A stretch of DNA of 19,768 bases from Candidatus Pelagibacterales bacterium (GTDB lineage: Bacteria; Pseudomonadota; Alphaproteobacteria; TMED109), in the NCBI GenBank assembly GCA_002684605.1, contig NYVM01000019.1, positions 1 to 19,768 of the forward strand, read 5' to 3'. Position numbers and translations under genes: made by a program. Below are positions 15,435 to 19,768 of this stretch, piece after piece; position 1 is the stretch's first letter, and each line of letters begins with the position of its first letter. Below the pieces are notes generated by a model. The model had not been told where the DNA came from. It made no database searches and saw nothing but the letters and a program-made list of their open reading frames with translations.

Positions 15435-17657
15435 TTGTTAAATATAATATATAAAATTTTTGTTTTAATATTTTATTGTATTTTTGCTTTATCGGCATAT
15501 GCACAAACCCCTTCTATGCTAGCAAAAGATAAAAATAAAACGAAAAGTATTAATGAAAACATAATAAATAGTTCTTGGCTTCTACCTCAATATATAAACG
15601 GAAATAAAAAATCAGAAATAGAAAAATTTGTTCTCCCGAATGGGGCGGCTTTAGGTAAAGTATTACAAACGCAAAATATGCCTCCTATTATAGAAATTTT
15701 AAAAAATAATAAAATAATCGGTTATGTTTTTGAAACTTACGATTGGATAGAAGGCTTAGGCTATTCTAGAAAGCCTTATCATATAATAGTAGGAATTGAT
15801 TTAGAGGGAAAAATAACAGGAGTAAGACTAATGTGGCACACTGAACCAATTGCTATATTAGGAAGAACTGACGAAGATCTCCACAGTTTTTTAAAGCAAC
15901 TAAAAGGCATAAATATAAACAAAGGAATAAGTATTGTTTTAGGTTTATCAGACTCAGTTTTAGAAGGAGATAAAATTGCTATGAGAGGAACAGCTGGCGA
16001 TATATCTCAGCTGCAACAAGTAGATGGCATCTCTCGCACTACTACTACCTCTCTTTTATTAAATGACGCTGTTATGAGGGCAGCACGAAAAGTAGCAAGG
16101 TATAAAAAAATAATATTAGATGATAGAGATCTAGGGACTATGCTGAATCTAGAACTATTTGAACAGAAAGACTGGAAGCAATTACTTGAAGATCAGTCTA
16201 TTAGTACATTAAAAATTACAAATGGTGATATTGTTAAAAAATTTGAAGAGGTAGTTAATTTTAAAGCTCCTCGTTCTGCTAGATTATCTAAAGAGAACGG
16301 TATTTGGAAACAATCATATATGGCTATAGTAAACCCGGAAGGTATAGGGTCTAATATCTTGGGAAGAAGGTGGTATGATCAATATGTTGTTTCAGGAAGG
16401 AATGTTGATGATTTAGTTGTATGGGTAGGATTTTTAGGGCCTTCTCCGTTTTATGAAGATAGCTTAAATGGAACTGAACAACCAATACCTAATTTAAAGA
16501 TTAAGCAAGATGGCAAAATTTTTAAATTAACTCCAAATATGTACAAACCTTTACCATTTAATCATGCAAAAAATGCTCCAGACCTTATAGAGCAAGGATT
16601 ATTTTATTTCTCAAAAGCTCAAAATTTGCATCCTTCCAAAAATATAGATTTACAGTTGTTTATAAAAGCTGCAAAAGAATTGGAATATAAAGAAAATAAC
16701 ACAATTAATTTTATGATGACTTATAAAATTCCTGATCAGTATATAAACCAAAACGCAAATATAGAAAAAATTGACAATGAATATAATTGGAAGGATACAT
16801 GGTATAATAAGTCATCTACTGTAATCCTATCCTTATTAACAGTTTTATTGGCAGCAGCTTTACTAATCTTTAAAGATTTTTATACAAAGAATAGAAAAAT
16901 ACATCAGTTCATTAGAATTTTATTTTTATCATGGGTACTAATGTGGCTAGGTTGGGTTGTAGGAGGACAAGTAAGTATTATTCATTTAGCAGCATTCATT
17001 CAAGCAATATTTGATGGAAAAGGATTCAGTTCTTTCTTGGCTGAACCTGCCATAGTAATAATTGGATTAGGAGCTCTGTTAAGTATGCCAATATGGGGAC
17101 GTGCTTTATTTTGTGGGTGGCTATGTCCATTTGGAGCCCTTCAAGAACTATTAAATAAAATTGCCTTATCCATAGGCATTAAACAAAAAAGGTTAAATAC
17201 AAAAAAAGATTTATCCCTTAAAAAAGTAAAATACATTCTACTCGCACTGTTGGGGTCATTATTTTTATATTCTTTTGATTTAGGTTTAACTGCTAGTGCT
17301 ATAGAACCATTTAAAAGTGCAATAACATTTAGGTTTAATGCCCCTATTATTGCTTTAGTATGGGTATTAATCATATTAGGCTCTGGTTTATTTATAGAGA
17401 GAGCTTATTGCCGTTTTTTATGTCCGCTTGGTGCAGCAGCAGCAATTATAGGTAAAGTAAGAATATTTAATTTTTTACACAGAAGAAAAGAATGCGGGAG
17501 TCCCTGCAAGGCTTGTAATCAGGAATGCCCTACACAAGCAATTAAGTTAAATGGAGCAATTGATATGAATGAGTGTTTTCAATGCTTAGATTGTCAGGTT
17601 ATGTATTTTGACAAACATAAATGCCCCCCCCTCGTAGCAAGGCTTAAAAATCTATGA
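15435..17657 (+). CDS. NosR/NirI-like membrane flavo-polyferredoxin
   Basis: 740 aa, the usual NosR size. In order: signal peptide (1-23, ending AYA-Q); periplasmic FMN-binding domain (about 85-222) whose attachment motif reads DGISRTTTT at 197-205 instead of the usual DxxSGATxT, with the acceptor threonine (T205) kept; a NosR-type periplasmic region to about 455; about five membrane segments between 461 and 675; cytoplasmic-face CxxxCP motifs at C560/C564 and C659/C663; and two [4Fe-4S] sets, C687-C691-C694-C698 and C714-C717-C720 with C730 (CLDCQV...HKCPPLV). NosR carries electrons from the membrane to the periplasm for N2O reductase maturation or activity. No nosZ, nosDFY, nosL or apbE is in this window, so the role here is unknown. 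It starts 54 nt after livF behind a palindrome, and irr follows after 66 nt. Confidence 0.88.
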   Translation: MLNIIYKIFVLIFYCIFALSAYAQTPSMLAKDKNKTKSINENIINSSWLLPQYINGNKKSEIEKFVLPNGAALGKVLQTQNMPPIIEILKNNKIIGYVFETYDWIEGLGYSRKPYHIIVGIDLEGKITGVRLMWHTEPIAILGRTDEDLHSFLKQLKGININKGISIVLGLSDSVLEGDKIAMRGTAGDISQLQQVDGISRTTTTSLLLNDAVMRAARKVARYKKIILDDRDLGTMLNLELFEQKDWKQLLEDQSISTLKITNGDIVKKFEEVVNFKAPRSARLSKENGIWKQSYMAIVNPEGIGSNILGRRWYDQYVVSGRNVDDLVVWVGFLGPSPFYEDSLNGTEQPIPNLKIKQDGKIFKLTPNMYKPLPFNHAKNAPDLIEQGLFYFSKAQNLHPSKNIDLQLFIKAAKELEYKENNTINFMMTYKIPDQYINQNANIEKIDNEYNWKDTWYNKSSTVILSLLTVLLAAALLIFKDFYTKNRKIHQFIRILFLSWVLMWLGWVVGGQVSIIHLAAFIQAIFDGKGFSSFLAEPAIVIIGLGALLSMPIWGRALFCGWLCPFGALQELLNKIALSIGIKQKRLNTKKDLSLKKVKYILLALLGSLFLYSFDLGLTASAIEPFKSAITFRFNAPIIALVWVLIILGSGLFIERAYCRFLCPLGAAAAIIGKVRIFNFLHRRKECGSPCKACNQECPTQAIKLNGAIDMNECFQCLDCQVMYFDKHKCPPLVARLKNL

Positions 17658-17682
17658 AAATTGTATATTTGTTGAAACCCAT

Positions 17683-17701
17683 TTATAGTATTAATCTATA
17701 A
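17683..17701. repeat. Inverted repeat in the irr promoter region (possible autoregulatory site)
   Basis: TTATAG (17683-17688) and CTATAA (17696-17701) flank 7 nt, 22 nt upstream of the irr start. The repeat overlaps promoter-like boxes: TTGTAT at 17661-17666 with TATAGT at 17684-17689 (17-nt spacing). The known Irr-box pattern in alphaproteobacteria (TTTAGAA...TTCTAAA) is only loosely similar. Short AT-rich arms make chance likely. Confidence 0.3.
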
Positions 17702-17723
17702 GAGCTTTAAAATGGATATGTAA

Positions 17724-18128
17724 ATGATTGATATTGACGCATCGAAAATGTTAAAAGAGGCTAATCTTAGGCCCACAAAGCAAAGAGTCTCTCTTGTTGC
17801 TAATATATATAAATATGGAAATAGGCATGTAAGTGCAGAAAGTTTGCATAAAGAAATTTTAGATACAGGAGATAATGTTTCATTAGCAACGGTTTATAAT
17901 ACTTTACATCATTTAACTAATTTAGGTTTTTTAAGGCAGGTGAAGATAAATGAAAGACAGAATTATTTTGATACAAATATTACAGACCACCATCATTTTT
18001 TTGATAAAAGCAATAACTCTTTAATAGATATTTCTAAAGATCTAATAAAAATTCAAGGTATTCCAACTCCGCCAAAGAATAAAATAGTATCTGATATAGA
18101 ATTAATTATATCTATTAAAAATAAATAA
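17724..18128 (+). CDS. irr: Iron/heme-responsive Fur-family regulator Irr
   Basis: 134 aa. Opening SKMLKEANLRPTKQRVSLVA, recognition helix VSLATVYNTLHHLTNLGFL (52-70) and FDTNITDHHHFFD (82-94) match Irr closely. The HHH stretch (89-91) is the conserved histidine motif implicated in heme or metal sensing. Irr is the alphaproteobacterial Fur-family member that represses iron-consuming genes and activates iron uptake when heme/iron is low, and it is degraded or inactivated on heme binding in rhizobia. The N-terminal heme-regulatory Cys-Pro motif of Bradyrhizobium Irr is absent, as in many members. It starts 66 nt after the NosR-like gene with a promoter-like region of its own. The C-terminus is short (family about 140-160 aa) but ends in the expected strand SDIELIISI. 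Confidence 0.9.
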   Translation: MIDIDASKMLKEANLRPTKQRVSLVANIYKYGNRHVSAESLHKEILDTGDNVSLATVYNTLHHLTNLGFLRQVKINERQNYFDTNITDHHHFFDKSNNSLIDISKDLIKIQGIPTPPKNKIVSDIELIISIKNK

Positions 18129-18228
18129 AAACTTTATATTTATCATCCTTAATATTATAGATAGCTGAAAGCAGAAAGTTAATTACTTAGATTTTTTTAT
18201 AAGATAAAAGGGAAGTTAGTATAAAAAG

Positions 18229-18747
18229 TTATTTGCGATTAGAAACATAAGCGCCCCATATATTATTATTATTTTTAACAAAACCTAATATTTTATATTT
18301 TTTTGATTCTACTTTACACCATTTATTGTTACAATAATGTATTATTAAAATACTATTTTTATCAACATTTGCAATTATATTTGACTCTTCATTTTTATCT
18401 TTATATACATTTTCATTTTTTAAAAAAATAATAGTTTTTTGTTTATTAGATATTAAATTACGCCACATCCATCCTATTGACCCATCAGGAGTTTCTATCT
18501 GATACCAATGCTCAAATTTTTTGTGAATTTTTATTGGTAACCCTTTTTTTTTAAAATTCCATAATATTTCAAATCTATCGCCAGGACCAACCCTCATATT
18601 AGCATTATTGCTCTTAATGGACTTAAACTGCTGAGAGGCTTTTATCTTTTCTTCAGTCAATGCAATATTAGTTGAAAAGATAAATACAAAAATATTTAAT
18701 AATATTATATGTGTAGTCTTAAAAAACATATTTAATAATTCATTCAA
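18229..18747 (-). CDS. Exported protein with bacterial SH3-like domain(s)
   Basis: 172 aa. A signal peptide is seen (hydrophobic THIILLNIFVFIFSTNIALT, about 12-31). Residues about 48-100 form an SH3-like domain of the alphaproteobacterial type: NANMRVGPGDRFEILWNFKK, then GLPIKIHKKFEHWYQIETPD and GSIGWMWRNLIS. A second, diverged copy follows (about 105-168, with the cysteines in HYCNNKWCKVES). Such proteins are periplasmic and presumed to bind cell wall or protein; the function is not established. The reading frame opens at TTG 18745-18747 with AAGGA about 12 nt upstream; ATG at codon 7 is the alternative. It is convergent with irr (100 nt of AT-rich spacer with no convincing terminator) and divergent from the dehydrogenase, an arrangement I recall in many alphaproteobacteria. 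Its codons are notably A/T-rich (Lys, Asn, Ile). Confidence 0.85.
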   Translation of the reverse strand: MNELLNMFFKTTHIILLNIFVFIFSTNIALTEEKIKASQQFKSIKSNNANMRVGPGDRFEILWNFKKKGLPIKIHKKFEHWYQIETPDGSIGWMWRNLISNKQKTIIFLKNENVYKDKNEESNIIANVDKNSILIIHYCNNKWCKVESKKYKILGFVKNNNNIWGAYVSNRK

Positions 18748-18854
18748 ATTTTATTTATCCTTTGTAATATATAATACATCATTATATTATTTTTTATTTT
18801 AATCTAATAAAAAAATATCGTATTTTTATTTCTATATAATATATAAAGGTATTT

Positions 18855-19768
18855 ATGTCAGCAAAACCTCTAGTAATAGTAACAAGAAGGCTTCCAGAGC
18901 TTGTAGAGGCCCGTTTGATGGAGCTATTTAATACGAAATTAAGCTTAGATGATAAACCTTTTAGTAAAAACCAATTAATAGATGCTGTTAAAGAAGCAGA
19001 TATATTAGTACCTACAGTAACAGACATAATTGATAAAGATGTTATTGAGAATGCTTCTAGCAAGCTAAAATTAATAGCTAATTTTGGCAATGGAACTGAT
19101 CATTTAGATTTAGTAGCTGCACAGAAAAAAAAAATTATAGTGACTAATACTCCAGGTGTTTTAACTGAAGATACGGCAGATATGGTAATGGGTTTGTTAT
19201 TGGCAGTGCCTCGAAAAGTTATAGAAGGTGAAAATTTAATTAGGTCTGGTAAATGGGAAGGTTGGAGCCCCACTCATATGATGGGTAGAAGAATTTGGGG
19301 AAAAAGGCTAGGTATAATTGGTATGGGGTCTATTGGACAAGCAGTTGCTAGGAGAGCAATTGGCTTTGGTTTAAATGTTCATTATCATAACCGTAATAGA
19401 CTACCTGATGTTATAGAAGAGTCTCATCAAGCGACATATTGGGAAGATTTAGATCAAATGTTACCTAAGATGGATATTATATCTATTAATTGTCCTAGCA
19501 CACCTGAAACATACCACTTATTATCACGTGCAAGATTATCTACTTTACAACCTCATGCATATATTATTAATACTTCTAGGGGCAAAGTAGTAAATGAAGA
19601 AGCATTAGCTGAGTTGCTTTCCATAGGAAAAATAGCAGGAGCAGGGTTAGACGTATTTGAGAGAGAGCCTTCAGTTAGTGAAGTTCTACTGGGAGCACCA
19701 AATACGGTATTATTACCTCATATGGGCTCTGCTACGGTGGAAGCAAGAATAGAGATGGGTGAAAAAGT
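18855..19768 (+). CDS. D-2-hydroxyacid dehydrogenase (glyoxylate/hydroxypyruvate reductase type), cut by window edge
   Basis: The ATG at 18855 opens a frame that runs to the window end (304 codons, no stop), about 90 % of the expected 320-335 aa. It begins MSAKPLVIVTRRLPELVEAR. Marks of the NAD(P)H-dependent D-2-hydroxyacid dehydrogenase family: GNGTDHLDL (79-86), NTPGVLTEDTADMVMGLLL (98-116), the Rossmann motif GMGSIG (156-161), NTSRGKVVNE with catalytic Arg242, LDVFEREP with Glu271, and LLPHMGSAT with His289. It reduces glyoxylate or hydroxypyruvate to glycolate or D-glycerate, or acts in reverse; the exact substrate and cofactor preference is uncertain. AAAGG about 5 nt upstream is the ribosome binding site, and TATAAT at 18835-18840 is a possible -10 box. 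Confidence 0.9.
   Translation, partial: MSAKPLVIVTRRLPELVEARLMELFNTKLSLDDKPFSKNQLIDAVKEADILVPTVTDIIDKDVIENASSKLKLIANFGNGTDHLDLVAAQKKKIIVTNTPGVLTEDTADMVMGLLLAVPRKVIEGENLIRSGKWEGWSPTHMMGRRIWGKRLGIIGMGSIGQAVARRAIGFGLNVHYHNRNRLPDVIEESHQATYWEDLDQMLPKMDIISINCPSTPETYHLLSRARLSTLQPHAYIINTSRGKVVNEEALAELLSIGKIAGAGLDVFEREPSVSEVLLGAPNTVLLPHMGSATVEARIEMGEK

Noticed and set aside
15435..17657. Part of a denitrification (nos) cluster
   Set aside because: No other nos gene is present in the window; the neighbours are a transporter operon and irr.
18160..18202. Possible intrinsic terminator between irr and the SH3 gene
   Set aside because: AAGT...ACTT gives only a 4-bp AT-rich stem before TTTTTTT; too weak to call.

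Overview
The window is about 19.8 kb of very AT-rich, tightly packed DNA. It most likely comes from a streamlined, probably marine, alphaproteobacterium. The evidence for the class is a set of genes typical of that class: an Irr-type heme/iron regulator, an SDHAF4/DUF1674 peptide divergent from rsmB, an SH3 protein divergent from a D-2-hydroxyacid dehydrogenase, and dapE near truA. The marine lineage is inferred from base composition and compaction only. I see no rRNA, tRNA, CRISPR array, insertion sequence or prophage.

Left part (1-8338), mostly minus strand and housekeeping: the 5' part of rsmB (cut by the window edge), the divergent 47-aa SDHAF4-like gene, then on the minus strand acetyl-CoA synthetase (acs), a small Rieske ferredoxin and an EVE-domain protein. 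A plus-strand pair, dapE and an EamA transporter, follows. It converges on truA (minus), and upstream of truA lie a plant-AAE7-like acyl-CoA synthetase and a small exported protein.

Centre (8339-17657), all plus strand: a promoter region holding a 10-bp-arm inverted repeat, then a long-chain-type acyl-CoA ligase and a complete Liv-type ABC importer (livG, livH, livM, substrate-binding protein, livF). The genes overlap or are spaced by 38 nt or less. This looks like an uptake-plus-CoA-activation cassette for a carboxylic acid or amino-acid-like solute; the substrate cannot be read from the sequence. Fifty-four nt further on, behind a perfect 17-bp palindrome, lies a 740-aa NosR/NirI-like membrane protein with an FMN-binding domain and a polyferredoxin. 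No nos genes are in the window, and its flavinylation motif is unusual.

Right part (17658-19768): irr with a possible autoregulatory inverted repeat, an exported SH3-domain protein (minus), and a D-2-hydroxyacid dehydrogenase running off the right edge.

Three acyl-adenylating (ANL) enzymes within 10 kb, two of them flanking one divergent promoter, suggest a local emphasis on activating organic acids. The most unusual element is the orphan NosR-like flavo-polyferredoxin between a solute-uptake operon and the iron/heme regulator Irr. I found no clear-cut, wholly unknown multi-gene system. The best lead is a possible link between this electron-transfer protein, the adjacent transporter and Irr.
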